DNA from: CAWBOV01 sp963790525
GTDB taxonomy: Bacteria > Actinomycetota > Actinomycetes > Mycobacteriales > Jatrophihabitantaceae
Assembly (NCBI GenBank): GCA_963790525.1
Contig: CAWBOV010000005.1
Span: forward strand, 186,001-250,000
Direction: 5' to 3'
DNA length: 64,000 bases
Shown here: positions 25,961-34,353 of the stretch, one piece after another
Position numbering within the stretch: the stretch's first letter is position 1
Layout: each line of letters begins with the position of its first letter
Program-made: the position numbers and the translations under genes
Notes under the pieces: model-generated
Database searches by the model: none
What the model saw: the letters and a program-made list of their open reading frames with translations, nothing else
Told to the model about the DNA's origin: nothing

Positions 25961-27612
25961 ACGTGGACCGGCTCGATCCCGACCCCCGCCTGGTCCCGGG
26001 ACGGGTCGTCCTCACGGCGGCGTCCCGGCAGGAACAGGAAGGCGATCGTCGCGCCGACCAGCGCCGACCCGCCCGCGACCAGGGAGGTCACGTGCATGGC
26101 CGAGACGAAGGAGTCCTTCGAGGACTGGACGAACGCCCCGATCGCGGCAGCGTCGGCCGGTGTGGCCGACGGGCGCTGCGCCACCACCGCACCGGCGCGA
26201 CCCGCGAACTCCAGCGACCCGCCGATCGACTCGCTGGCGTCCTTGTGCACCAGCGACGTGATCCGCGGTGCGGTGCTGCTGACCACGGACTGGTCCAGGC
26301 GCGCGGCGAGGTCGGTCGGCGCGGACGAGCCCAGCTGCCCGCGGTAGACGACGGCGAGGATCGAGCCGAGGATCGCGACGCCGAGGGCGCCCGCGACCTG
26401 CCGCACGGTGTTGTTGACGGCGGAACCCGCTCCGGCCTTCTCCCGCGGCACTGCACCCATGATCGCGTTGGTGGCCGGCCCCATGGTCATCCCCATGCCC
26501 GTGCCCATGAACGCCATCAGGATCTCGATGTAGAACTGCGGCGTGTCCTGCTTGATGAAGACGTAGGACGCCATGCTGAGACCGACCAGGGTCAGGCCGG
26601 TACCGGCGACGCGCTTGGGCCCGAAGCGCCCGGCCAGCTTCGCTGCGATCGGCGAGGCGATCATCACCGCCGCGGCGACCGCGATCAGCGCGCACCCGGC
26701 CGCCAGCGCGGTGTACCCGCGCACCGCCTGCAGGAAGTAGGCCAGATAGAACGTCGACCCCATCAGCGCGAAGAAGGTCAGCGCGATCGCGGCGCCCCCG
26801 GCGGAGAACTGCTTGTTCTTGAACAGCGTCACGTCGATGGTCGGGTGGCTGCTGCGCTTCTCCAGATAGATGAACAGGGTCAGCAGGGCGGCGCCGACGA
26901 CGATCGCGCCGAGGGAGTTCACGGCCAGCCAGTCGTTGCTGTTGCCACCCTCGATGATCCCGTAGACGAGCAGCACCAGGGCGACGATCGACAGCAGCAC
27001 GCCGTACGGATCGATCTTCTGCGGCCGCGGGTCCCTGGACTCCGGCACGAGGAAGAAGATCGCGATGACGCCGACGATGACGATCGGGACATTGACCAGG
27101 AAGATCGATCCCCACCAGAAGTACTTGAGCAGCGCCCCGCCGGCGATGGGGCCCAGGGCGATCGCGGCGCCCGAGGATCCGGCCCAGATCCCGATGGCCT
27201 TGCCGCGCTCGGCCGGCTCGAAGACGTTCGTGATGATCGACAGCGTCTGCGGCTGGACGGCCGCGGCACCGATACCCATCAGCGCGCGGAACACGATGAG
27301 CTCGGTCGGGTTGTGGGCGAAGGAGCACAGCGCCGAGGTGGTGCCGAACGTGACCATGCCGAACAGCAGCATCTTCTTGCGGCCGATGCGGTCGCCGGTG
27401 ACGCCCCAGGTGATGAGCAGCCCCGCGAAGACCAGCGCGTAGGAGTCCACCGCCCACTGCATCTGGCTCTGCGAGGCGTTGAGGTCCTGCTGGATCGTCT
27501 TCAGCGCGACGTTGAGGATCGTGTTGTCGAGGATGACGACGAGCAGGCAGATCACCAGCACCCCGAGGATCCCCCACCTGCGCCGCTGGATCGTCTCTGC
27601 GTCCACAGTCAT
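25957..27612 (-). CDS. MFS drug-efflux transporter, DHA2 family (14 TM)
   Basis: Proton-driven exporter of the EmrB/QacA type, 551 residues. Motif C-like and motif D2 elements are clear: VILDNTILNVALKTIQQDL in TM1 (the DxT signature), GVTGDRIGRKKMLLFGMVTF (loop 2-3 motif A), FRALMGIGAAAVQPQTLSII and the alternating hydrophobic helices to residue ~520. The loop before the last helix holds a soluble-looking insertion (about 425-500). ATG 27612 follows GGGAAGGGC and gives the expected length. Upstream are two overlapping palindromes, the likely operator region for the TetR encoded next. Substrate unknown. Confidence 0.9.
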   Translation of the reverse strand: MTVDAETIQRRRWGILGVLVICLLVVILDNTILNVALKTIQQDLNASQSQMQWAVDSYALVFAGLLITWGVTGDRIGRKKMLLFGMVTFGTTSALCSFAHNPTELIVFRALMGIGAAAVQPQTLSIITNVFEPAERGKAIGIWAGSSGAAIALGPIAGGALLKYFWWGSIFLVNVPIVIVGVIAIFFLVPESRDPRPQKIDPYGVLLSIVALVLLVYGIIEGGNSNDWLAVNSLGAIVVGAALLTLFIYLEKRSSHPTIDVTLFKNKQFSAGGAAIALTFFALMGSTFYLAYFLQAVRGYTALAAGCALIAVAAAVMIASPIAAKLAGRFGPKRVAGTGLTLVGLSMASYVFIKQDTPQFYIEILMAFMGTGMGMTMGPATNAIMGAVPREKAGAGSAVNNTVRQVAGALGVAILGSILAVVYRGQLGSSAPTDLAARLDQSVVSSTAPRITSLVHKDASESIGGSLEFAGRAGAVVAQRPSATPADAAAIGAFVQSSKDSFVSAMHVTSLVAGGSALVGATIAFLFLPGRRREDDPSRDQAGVGIEPVHV

Positions 27613-27634
27613 GCCCTTCCCGAGTGTCGAACAG

Positions 27635-27660
27635 GTTCCGCTACAGCCGCGTAGCGGAAC
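27635..27660. promoter_or_regulatory. Perfect palindrome upstream of MFS-tetR, candidate TetR operator
   Basis: Arms GTTCCGCTAC and GTAGCGGAAC (10 bp each, no mismatch) around AGCCGC, 23 nt before the MFS ATG. Arms of this kind are typical for TetR-family operators. It could also form an mRNA hairpin. Confidence 0.6.
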
Positions 27661-27680
27661 TGAGTGAACCACTCTCAGTT
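27658..27680. promoter_or_regulatory. Second palindrome upstream of MFS-tetR
   Basis: Arms AACTGAG and CTCAGTT (7 bp, perfect) with a 9-bp centre that is itself partly palindromic (AGTG/CACT). It shares three bases with the first palindrome, so two dimers or two regulators would compete here. Confidence 0.5.
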
Positions 27681-27703
27681 TCGATACGCAAGAGGATCGT
27701 TAT

Positions 27704-28183
27704 TCAGCTCGCGGTGAGCCGGGGTGCCGAGTAGACGACCTCGTCCGCGGAGGCGAGGTCGCGCGCCCAGCCGACCAGCTCACCGACGAGGATGCCGTAG
27801 GGGTCTGACAAGAACGGCGCGATCGACCCCGCCCCGCGATCCAGCAGGGCGCGCGCACCCGCCGCGTTGCCGCGCGCGGCGTGCGTCAGGCCGACGGCGA
27901 GCTGCGCCAGCCCGCGCCACAGCTCGCGTTCCTCCGCCGGCGCGGACTTCCAGGCGTCCTCGAGCACCTCGTGGGCGTGGAACGGCAGCGTCTGGTCGAG
28001 GAAGCGCTGGGCCAACGCGAGGGATTCGGCGGGGCTGCGCACCACGCCTTCGGGCGCCCGCGCCACGTCGGTGGCGGCGTCCTTGGGCAGCGGCCGGCCG
28101 AGCGCGTCACGGGGACGGGCGTTCCGGGCCCTGCCCGCGGCGTCGCGGTCCCTGCCGGGCGCACCGCGGTCCCTGTCTCCCAT
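27704..28183 (-). CDS. DUF309 domain protein
   Basis: 159 residues. After a charged, Arg/Asp-rich N-terminal 45 residues comes the DUF309 helical domain: ALAQRFLDQTLPFHAHEVLE and DAWKSAPAEERELWRGLAQL, with the H-x-H-E-x-x-E-x-x-W motif, then AVGLTHAARGNAAGARALLD. The domain is conserved in many bacteria but has no established activity; the His/Glu pattern suggests a metal site. It is encoded upstream of the MFS operon on the same strand and diverges from the LLM gene (54 bp between starts). CACAAT lies 6 nt before the ATG and could be a leaderless -10. Confidence 0.8.
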   Translation of the reverse strand: MGDRDRGAPGRDRDAAGRARNARPRDALGRPLPKDAATDVARAPEGVVRSPAESLALAQRFLDQTLPFHAHEVLEDAWKSAPAEERELWRGLAQLAVGLTHAARGNAAGARALLDRGAGSIAPFLSDPYGILVGELVGWARDLASADEVVYSAPRLTAS

Positions 28184-28194
28184 GGCGTCATTGT
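28180..28194. repeat. 15-bp direct repeat, copy 2 (at the DUF309 start)
   Basis: Identical to 25293-25307 and placed identically over a start codon (ATG plus 11 nt upstream). See the related finding. Confidence 0.6.
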
Positions 28195-28237
28195 GCGCGC
28201 CGGAATAGCGGGGTCACCCCGCGTCGTTGCCGCGGAC

Positions 28238-29096
28238 ATGGCCACGACTGTCGAGCACACCGGACCCTTCGGCGTATGGCGCCACGAGGCCGCACTGTCG
28301 GCCGAGCTCGCCCGGACCCTGGAGGGCCTGGGCTACGGCACGGTCTGGATCGGCGGTTCGCCGGGCGCGGACCTGCGCCTGGCCGAGGAGATGCTGGACG
28401 CGACGAGCACGCTGACCGTCGCCACCGGGATCGTCAACATCTGGAAGACCGAGCCGGAACCGCTGGCCGAGTCCTTCCACCGGCTGGAGGGGCGCCACCC
28501 CGGCCGCTTCCTGCTCGGAGTCGGTGTCGGCCACCCTGAGTCGACGGGAGCCCGCTACGCCAGGCCCTACCACGCGATGGTCGAGTACCTGGATGTGCTC
28601 GACGCCCGCGGAGTCCCGGCGGAGCGACGGGTCCTGGCCGCGCTCGGCACCCGGGTGCTCGCGCTGTCCCGGCGACCGGGCCGCCGGCGCCCACCCCTAC
28701 CTCGTCACCCCCGAGCACACGCGCCGGGCCCGCTCGGTCCTGGGCCCGGACCGGTTCCTGGCGCCCGAGCAGAAGGTCGTCATCGACCCGGACCCGCAGC
28801 GCGGACGCGACCTCGGCCGTCCCCATGTCGAGAAGCCGTATCTCGGCCTGGTGAACTACACCAAGAACCTGCTGACGCTGGGCTTCGACGACGCCGACCT
28901 GGCAGACGGCGGCAGCGACCGGCTCATCGATGCGCTGGTGCGCCACGGTGACGCGGACGCGGTGGCGGCAGGAGTGACCGAGCACCTCACCGCCGGCGCC
29001 GATCAGGTCGCGATCCAGCTGCTCACCGCCAAGGGCACCGATCCGGTCGAGGGCTACACGGCGCTCGCGCGGGCGCTGCACCTCACGGGCGGGTGA
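28238..29096 (+). CDS. LLM-class oxidoreductase, F420-dependent type (TIGR03620-like; one insertion)
   Basis: TIM-barrel flavin/deazaflavin enzyme of the luciferase-like family. N-terminal half from ATG 28238: FGVWRHEAALSAELARTLEG, YGTVWIGGSPGADLRLAEEM, LTVATGIVNIWKTEPEPLAE and FLLGVGVGHPE. One extra base near 28677 shifts the frame, after which it continues RDRAAGAHPYLVTPEHTRRA, RSVLGPDRFLAPEQKVVIDP and ends ALARALHLTGG. Members of this subfamily are predicted to use coenzyme F420; the substrate is not known. No Shine-Dalgarno is obvious. It converges on the thioesterase gene. Confidence 0.82.
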
Positions 29097-29104
29097 TCCC
29101 GGGG

Positions 29105-29836
29105 TCACGGGCGGGTGATCTCGATCCACGTCGCCGCGGCGCGCCCGAGTTCCCGTCCGTCGGCTCCGTAGGCGGTCGTGCGGGTGAACGCCTTGCGCCC
29201 GTCCCACCCGTCCAGGCGCCCGACGACGACGCACTCCTCGCCGACGGATGGCAGGTCGGTGACCCGCGCCGCCATCCGCCCCAGAACAGCAGGCCGCCCC
29301 GGCAGGCCGATCGCCCATCCGCCCGGGCAGTCCAGCGCCGCCCACACGATCTCCGGCCCGATGATCGGCTGGGTTCCGGTGCCGACCGCCAGCTGGGTGA
29401 GATCCGAGCGCGGCCGGAAGGCCGTGGCCGTGTAGCCCGGATCCGCGGCGACCGCGCCGGCGAACAGCCCCAGGCCGTCGTGTTCGGGGCGAGCGGGGCC
29501 GCAGACGAAGCAGGTGGGGAACGGGTGCGCGGCGAGGCCCTCGAACCGTTCCATCGCGGCGCTCGCCGTGGCGAAGTCGACGGGCGCGACGGCCGGCCCG
29601 AGGTCGGCGGCGTCGACCAGGGCGGCCTCGGCGACGAGCGTCTCCCCGTCGTGCACGGTCACGGGATCCCGTCCGGACACGGTCAGGGACACGTCCAGCG
29701 GCGGAGGTGTGCGCAGGGTGACCCGCACCGCCGCGCCGAAGGGCAGGAACGACGCCAGCCGTCCGGCGACGAACCCGCCGTTGGCACTGCCGGGCGGGCC
29801 GTTGAACCGCGGCAGGACGAGCAGCTCGTCAGTCAT
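29105..29836 (-). CDS. Hotdog-fold thioesterase-like protein
   Basis: 243 residues. It looks like a double-hotdog protein: LPRFNGPPGSANGGFVAGRL near the N-terminus (the N-G-G-x-x-x-G turn common in thioesterases), PFPTCFVCGPARPEHDGLGL in the centre, and PIIGPEIVWAALDCPGGWAI, where the second hotdog places its D/E. A Cys-x-x-Cys (CFVC) in the linker is unusual. It overlaps ybjN by 8 bp (start within the ybjN end), so the two are translationally coupled. Which thioester it cleaves is unknown. Confidence 0.65.
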   Translation of the reverse strand: MTDELLVLPRFNGPPGSANGGFVAGRLASFLPFGAAVRVTLRTPPPLDVSLTVSGRDPVTVHDGETLVAEAALVDAADLGPAVAPVDFATASAAMERFEGLAAHPFPTCFVCGPARPEHDGLGLFAGAVAADPGYTATAFRPRSDLTQLAVGTGTQPIIGPEIVWAALDCPGGWAIGLPGRPAVLGRMAARVTDLPSVGEECVVVGRLDGWDGRKAFTRTTAYGADGRELGRAAATWIEITRP

Positions 29837-30380
29837 CGGCCGGCTCCAGCCGGTGACCCTCGTCCACCTGCGTGCGCGCCACGAAATCGGCGAAGGCGTC
29901 GAGATTGCGCAGGGACTCGCCGTTCTTGACGCGCCAGGCCCATTCCCGACGGATCGAGGAGCCGAAACCGAGTTCGAGGAGGGTGTTGAAGCTGTTGTCC
30001 GCGTTGTCCAGCACGGCGCCGAGCACCCGGTCGATCTCGTCGGTGGTGACCGCGTGCAGCGGCAGCCGGCCGGACAGGTGGATGTCACCGAGCTCGTCGA
30101 CCGACCACGACACCACGTACATCCGCGCATTGCGCTGCAGGAGGTAGGAGTAGACGCCGTCGCGGTTCTCATCGGGCTTGCGCACCACGAAGGCCTCGAT
30201 CGCCAGCGCGTGCTGCCCGACCGTGAGCCAGCAGGTCGTCTTGAGGCGGCGGGTGCCGGGCAGCAGGACCGTGAAGGTACCGGGCTCGACCTGGGTGTAC
30301 TCCAGCCCGGTGTCCCGCAGCGCGGTGTCGATGGCCGCCGTCGCGGCTGCCATCGAGTCCGTGGCGTCGCCGGGGTTCAC
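29829..30380 (-). CDS. YbjN-domain protein
   Basis: 183 residues with the YbjN/secretion-chaperone-like alpha-beta fold: LEYTQVEPGTFTVLLPGTRR, TTCWLTVGQHALAIEAFVVR, NARMYVVSWSVDELGDIHLS and LPLHAVTTDEIDRVLGAVLD. YbjN proteins are tied to stress and are often found beside mshA in actinobacteria, as here, but no molecular function is established. Its start overlaps the mshA stop (ATGA), so it is co-translated with the mycothiol gene. Confidence 0.85.
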   Translation of the reverse strand: MNPGDATDSMAAATAAIDTALRDTGLEYTQVEPGTFTVLLPGTRRLKTTCWLTVGQHALAIEAFVVRKPDENRDGVYSYLLQRNARMYVVSWSVDELGDIHLSGRLPLHAVTTDEIDRVLGAVLDNADNSFNTLLELGFGSSIRREWAWRVKNGESLRNLDAFADFVARTQVDEGHRLEPADD

Positions 30381-31645
30381 GACGCCGCCAGCCTCAGGGA
30401 CTCGTCGAAGGCCGCGGACGCCTCGGCGTAGACGGCGAGCAGGCCGTCGGTCGTGCGATCCCAGGAGAATCGCTCCGCATGCGCCCGCGCGCCGGAGGCC
30501 AGGCGGCGCAGCCAGCGCGGCTCGGCCAGGAGGCCGCCGATGACGTGGGCCCAGTCCTGCGCGCTGTGCCCGGCGACCAGCAGCCCCGACTGGCCGGCCG
30601 CGACGGCGGTGGGCAGCCCACCCACCTCCGCGGCGACGACAGGGGTACCGCAGGCCTGGGACTCCAGGGCGACCAGGCCGAAGGACTCGCTGTAGCTCGG
30701 GACGACGGTGACATCCGCGGCGCGGTAGTAGTCGGCCAGCTCAGCGCGGCCGACCGGCGGGACGAACCGCACCCGGTCGGCGATGCCGAGCGACACCGCG
30801 AGCTGGCGGAGCGCATCCGGGTGGGTGAGACCGGAGCCGCTGGGCGCGCCGAGGATCGCCACGCGCAGCCGGCCGGCGAGTTCGGGTTGCTCGCGCAGCA
30901 TCCGGGCCGCGGCGCGGATCAGCACGTCGGGCGCCTTGAGGGGTTGCAGCCGCCCGACGAACAGGAGCAGCAGCGCGTCGGGCTCGATCCCGAGCGCCGC
31001 CCGGGCCGCGCCCTGGTCGCCGGGGGTGAACGTCTCAAGGTCCACACCCGGCGGGACGGTGACGACCTTGGCGGGATCGGCGCCGTAGAGGTCGATCAGC
31101 TGCGCCGCCTCGGCCGTCGTCGGCGCGACGAGGCGATCGGACTCCGCGACGACCTGCTCCTCGCCGACGATCCGCGACAGCGGCTCGGGGCTCTCGCCGT
31201 CGGCCAGCGCGGAGTTCTTGACCTTGGCCAGCGTGTGCGCCGAGTGCACGAGCGGCACCCGCCAGCGATCACGGGCCAGCCAGCCGACCTGGCCGGACAG
31301 CCAGTAATGGGAGTGGATCACGCCGTACCAGCCGGCTTCGCGCGCCGCCTCCGCCCGCAGGACCGCCGCGGTGAAGGCGCACAGCTGGCCGGGCAGATCG
31401 GTCTTGCCGAGCCCCTCGTACGGCCCGGCCGTCACGTGCCGGACGAGGACGTCGGGGCACATCTCGACCACCGGCGGCTGGGCTCCGGCCGTCGCCCGCG
31501 TGAAGATCTCGACGGGCACACCGCGGCGGGCCATGCGCGTGGCCGTCTCGACGACGTAGACGTTGAGGCCGCCGGCGTCGCCGCCGCCCGGCTGCTCCAG
31601 CGGCGACGTGTGCACGCTCAGCAGGGCGACACGGCGGGTGAACAC
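30377..31645 (-). CDS. mshA: D-inositol-3-phosphate glycosyltransferase
   Basis: First enzyme of mycothiol synthesis: transfers GlcNAc from UDP-GlcNAc to 1L-myo-inositol-1-phosphate. GT4-family protein of 422 residues: VALLSVHTSPLEQPGGGDAG (the GGxN-type acceptor loop GGLNVYVVE), VIHSHYWLSGQVGWL, VPLVHSAHTLAKVKNSAL, the UDP-sugar loop LLLFVGRLQPLKAPDVLIRA and the EX7E motif YSESFGLVALESQACGTPVV. The start is GTG 31645. It confirms that the organism makes mycothiol and is thus an actinobacterium. Downstream genes ybjN and the thioesterase are coupled to it. Confidence 0.95.
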   Translation of the reverse strand: MFTRRVALLSVHTSPLEQPGGGDAGGLNVYVVETATRMARRGVPVEIFTRATAGAQPPVVEMCPDVLVRHVTAGPYEGLGKTDLPGQLCAFTAAVLRAEAAREAGWYGVIHSHYWLSGQVGWLARDRWRVPLVHSAHTLAKVKNSALADGESPEPLSRIVGEEQVVAESDRLVAPTTAEAAQLIDLYGADPAKVVTVPPGVDLETFTPGDQGAARAALGIEPDALLLLFVGRLQPLKAPDVLIRAAARMLREQPELAGRLRVAILGAPSGSGLTHPDALRQLAVSLGIADRVRFVPPVGRAELADYYRAADVTVVPSYSESFGLVALESQACGTPVVAAEVGGLPTAVAAGQSGLLVAGHSAQDWAHVIGGLLAEPRWLRRLASGARAHAERFSWDRTTDGLLAVYAEASAAFDESLRLAAS

Positions 31646-31672
31646 CTCTCCACCGTAGAAGGTCCGGCCGGT

Positions 31673-32692
31673 TCAGGTGAACGCGGGGACGTTCGGCGCG
31701 AGGCGGGCCTCGGGGCGCAGCCGGATCCCGAACCGCGCCTGGACACCGTCACGGATCTCAGCGGCGAGTTCCAGCAGCTCCGCGGTCGTGGCCCCGCCCC
31801 GGTTGGTCAGCGCCAGGCTGTGCTTGGTCGAGACGGAGACGCGGCCGCGCCGGTACCCCTTCGCGAAGCCCGCGTTCTCGATGAGCCAGGCTGCGGAGAG
31901 CTTGGTGCTGCCGTCGGCGCTCCAGTGCGGGCAGTCGCGAGCGGCGTCCGGGACGACGTCCAGCAGCGGGTTGACGAAGAAGGAGCCCACGCTCCAGGTG
32001 TCGTGGTCGGCGGCGTCGAGGAGCATCCCCTTGCCCCGGCGCAGGGACAGCACCGTCTCCCGGACCACGCCGAGCGGGGCGGACGCACCGGGCTCGACGC
32101 CGACGCAGCGGGCGAGCTCGAGGTAGCGCAGCGGGACCGACACCGGGCGGGCGGTCAGCCGGAACGTCACCTCGAGCACGACGTAGCGGTCGGTGTGCTT
32201 GAACGCGCTCGTGCGGAAGCCGAAGCCACAGCGCTCGGGCGCCCACTGCTCGTCTCGCCCGGTCTGCCGGTCGTAGACGCGCAGCCCGGCGATCACGTCG
32301 GCGATCTCGGCGCCGTACGCCCCGACGTTCTGCACCGGCGTGGCACCGACCAGGCCGGGGATCCCGGACATCGTCTCGAGGCCGGACCAGCCCTGCTCGA
32401 CGGTCTGGGCCACGAGGTCGTCCCAGGGCTCACCGGCCGCGGCAGTCACGTCGACGGTGTCCCCGTCGGGTCGGGCCTGGTAACCGGCCGACCGCATCAG
32501 CAGGGTGGTCCCGGGCCAGCCGGCGTCGGCCGCGACGAGGTTGCTGCCCCCGCCGACGAGCAGCAGTTCGGCACCCGCCGCGTCGCTGGCCCGCAGCGCC
32601 TCGACGGCCTCCTCCGCGGAGGTCACCGTGACCGGTCGCGCCATCGGCCCGCCGAGGCGCAGCGTGGTCAGGTCGGAGAGTCGGTCGGGCAC
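31673..32692 (-). CDS. murB: UDP-N-acetylenolpyruvoylglucosamine reductase
   Basis: FAD enzyme that makes UDP-MurNAc for peptidoglycan. Segments: TTLRLGGPMARPVTV, LLLVGGGSNLVAADAGWPGT (FAD loop), AAGEPWDDLVAQTVEQGWSG, GIPGLVGATPVQNVGAYGAE, SVGSFFVNPLLDVVPDAARD (catalytic Ser) and KLSAAWLIENAGFAKGYRRG with the last Glu nearby. I prefer GTG 32692, which gives a normal N-terminus and has TAGCGT 8 nt upstream. A longer frame from GTG 32767 would overlap the divergent peroxidase. It is a type with the long YRRG...KHSLALTN end. Stop is 27 nt before mshA. Confidence 0.93.
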   Translation of the reverse strand: MPDRLSDLTTLRLGGPMARPVTVTSAEEAVEALRASDAAGAELLLVGGGSNLVAADAGWPGTTLLMRSAGYQARPDGDTVDVTAAAGEPWDDLVAQTVEQGWSGLETMSGIPGLVGATPVQNVGAYGAEIADVIAGLRVYDRQTGRDEQWAPERCGFGFRTSAFKHTDRYVVLEVTFRLTARPVSVPLRYLELARCVGVEPGASAPLGVVRETVLSLRRGKGMLLDAADHDTWSVGSFFVNPLLDVVPDAARDCPHWSADGSTKLSAAWLIENAGFAKGYRRGRVSVSTKHSLALTNRGGATTAELLELAAEIRDGVQARFGIRLRPEARLAPNVPAFT

Positions 32693-32741
32693 GTCCGGCA
32701 ACGCTACCGACTGTTCGAGGCCGCCTCGGACAGGGGAGGAT

Positions 32742-33680
32742 ATGGAGGTGAGCGCGCCCAACCCCACCGTGATGCCACAGTCCGGGATCTTCAGCCTCGG
32801 GACGGCCGAGCACGCCTACCTCGAGTTCGACCTGCACCCCGACGCCTCCGCCACGGAGTTCGTCACGCTGCTGGCCGGGCTGTCCGACCCGCTCTCGACC
32901 GTCGGCGGGGTCAACGTGGTGATCGGGTACCGGCCGGCACTGTGGGAGTCGGTGGCCCCCGCGCTCGCCGCCTCCGGAGTCACCGGCTTCGACGCCGACC
33001 TCGTCGGCCCGGACGGTTTCACGATGCCGGGCACCCAGCACGACGGCTGGGTGTGGATCGCCGGGGGGAACCGCACGGCCGTGTTCGACAACGCCCGGGC
33101 CGTGATGGACGCGGTGGCTCCGGTCGCCGCGCTGGTGTCGGAGCTGTCGGGCTGGGTCTACCGCTACGACCGCGACCTGACCGGGTTCATCGACGGCACC
33201 GAGAACCCGTCCCTGCTCGAAGCCCCCGGCATCGCCATCTGCCTGGACGGGCCGGGGGCCGGCAGCAGCGTCGTGCTCGTCCAGCAATGGCAGCACGACA
33301 CCTCGGGCTGGACGCAGCTCAGCGACGCCGATCAGGAGCTGGTGATCGGACGGACCAAGCCCGACAGCGTCGAGCTCGGCGACACGGTCAAGCCGGCGAC
33401 GTCGCACGTGGCGCGGACGGTGCTGGAACAGCCCGACGGATCCGAGCTGGACATCTTCCGCCGCAACGTCGCCTACGGCAGCGCCGCGGACCACGGCACG
33501 ATGTTCGTGGGCTTCTGCGGCCGCCAGTACCCGCTGCAGACGATGCTCGAGCGGATGGCGGGCATCGGCGACGGCGTCCGGGACGCGCTGACCCGCTACA
33601 CGACCCCGCTGACGGGTGCCTACTACGTCGTCCCCGGCCTCGATGCGCTGGCGACGTTCGCGCCGCCGGAGGACGACTGA
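32742..33680 (+). CDS. Dye-decolorising peroxidase (Dyp family)
   Basis: Haem peroxidase with ferredoxin-like fold, 312 residues from ATG 32742 (or 310 from GTG 32748, which has better spacing, 8 nt, from GGGGAGG). The signature GFIDGTENPS (distal Asp) is at about 149-158. The proximal His lies in ATSHVARTVLE (about 218-228) and the distal Arg in DIFRRNVAYG. This matches the compact type B/P Dyp proteins that are often encapsulin cargo, but the C-terminus (ATFAPPEDD) has no encapsulin-targeting peptide and there is no encapsulin gene here. It diverges from murB; physiological substrate unknown. Confidence 0.9.
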   Translation: MEVSAPNPTVMPQSGIFSLGTAEHAYLEFDLHPDASATEFVTLLAGLSDPLSTVGGVNVVIGYRPALWESVAPALAASGVTGFDADLVGPDGFTMPGTQHDGWVWIAGGNRTAVFDNARAVMDAVAPVAALVSELSGWVYRYDRDLTGFIDGTENPSLLEAPGIAICLDGPGAGSSVVLVQQWQHDTSGWTQLSDADQELVIGRTKPDSVELGDTVKPATSHVARTVLEQPDGSELDIFRRNVAYGSAADHGTMFVGFCGRQYPLQTMLERMAGIGDGVRDALTRYTTPLTGAYYVVPGLDALATFAPPEDD

Positions 33681-33715
33681 GACATGGCCGGACCGGGATA
33701 CGAGAGGACTGGGAC

Positions 33716-34198
33716 ATGACGACGCCCCACACGAACCTGCCCGAGACGCTGGACCACCGTGCCCTGGGCGCGGCTCTGTTCAACCGGACCTGGGAGTGGA
33801 TGGAGCAGGAGGGCCGCTCACCCGCGGACGACGACACGATGATCCACACCGCGCACGCGTCGCGGTACCACTGGACCCAGGTCGGCACCCCCGCCAACTT
33901 CGCGCGGGGCGAGTGGCTGTGCTCGCGCGTCTACGCCGTGCTGCACCGCGGCGAACCGAGCGTCCACCACGCCCAGCGCACGCTGGCGATCTGCGTGGAG
34001 AACGGCATCGGCGACTGGGACCTCGCCTTCGCCTACGAGGCGCTGGCGCGCGCGCATGCGGTGGCCGGCGATGCGGAATCCGCGCGCGTCTGCACCGAGC
34101 AGGCCCTGGCCGCGGCCGCGGAGATCGTGGATCCGGAGGACCGGGCCCTGGTGCTGGCCGATCTGGAGTCGATCCCGGGCCAGCCGCGCTTCTGGTGA
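33716..34198 (+). CDS. Hypothetical helical protein (TPR-like)
   Basis: 160 residues, predicted all-helical and cytosolic. The central part reads WLCSRVYAVLHRGEPSVHHA, NGIGDWDLAFAYEALARAHA, VAGDAESARVCTEQALAAAA, which has the spacing and small/large pattern of tetratricopeptide repeats. I recognise it as a conserved actinobacterial protein but not its function. ATG 33716 lies 35 nt after the Dyp stop, with GAGGACTGGG before it, so it may share the Dyp transcript. A GC-rich inverted repeat follows the stop. Confidence 0.7.
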   Translation: MTTPHTNLPETLDHRALGAALFNRTWEWMEQEGRSPADDDTMIHTAHASRYHWTQVGTPANFARGEWLCSRVYAVLHRGEPSVHHAQRTLAICVENGIGDWDLAFAYEALARAHAVAGDAESARVCTEQALAAAAEIVDPEDRALVLADLESIPGQPRFW

Positions 34199-34244
34199 CG
34201 GTGGCCTGTTCGGTGGATGCGGCAGGCGACTGAACCGGCCACCG
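34199..34244 (+). terminator. Inverted repeat after the TPR-like gene, possible terminator
   Basis: CGGTGGCC (34199-34206) and GGCCACCG (34237-34244) are perfect 8-bp arms starting right after the stop codon. The 30-nt loop and absence of a T-run make it a weak candidate. Confidence 0.3.
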
Positions 34245-34353
34245 CGCGCGCACGTTGGATCAGGACAGGTACTAGCACCATCGTCTGATGGCGGCTGATA
34301 CCGCGGCCAGGACAGATTCGGTGGTACCACCTCACGCCTGCCAAGGAGCCACC

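Noticed and set aside
25963..27654. 563-codon plus-strand frame opposite the MFS gene
   Set aside because: Hydrophilic Arg/Asp/Gly-rich shadow of a 14-helix transporter.
32742..33680. Encapsulin cargo role for the Dyp peroxidase
   Set aside because: The C-terminus lacks a targeting peptide and there is no encapsulin gene nearby.
30479..34198. A 1239-codon open frame on the plus strand
   Set aside because: It runs antisense through mshA and murB, whose motifs are complete. Only its last 160 codons, in frame by chance, belong to a real gene (33716-34198). Long antisense frames are expected at this GC content.
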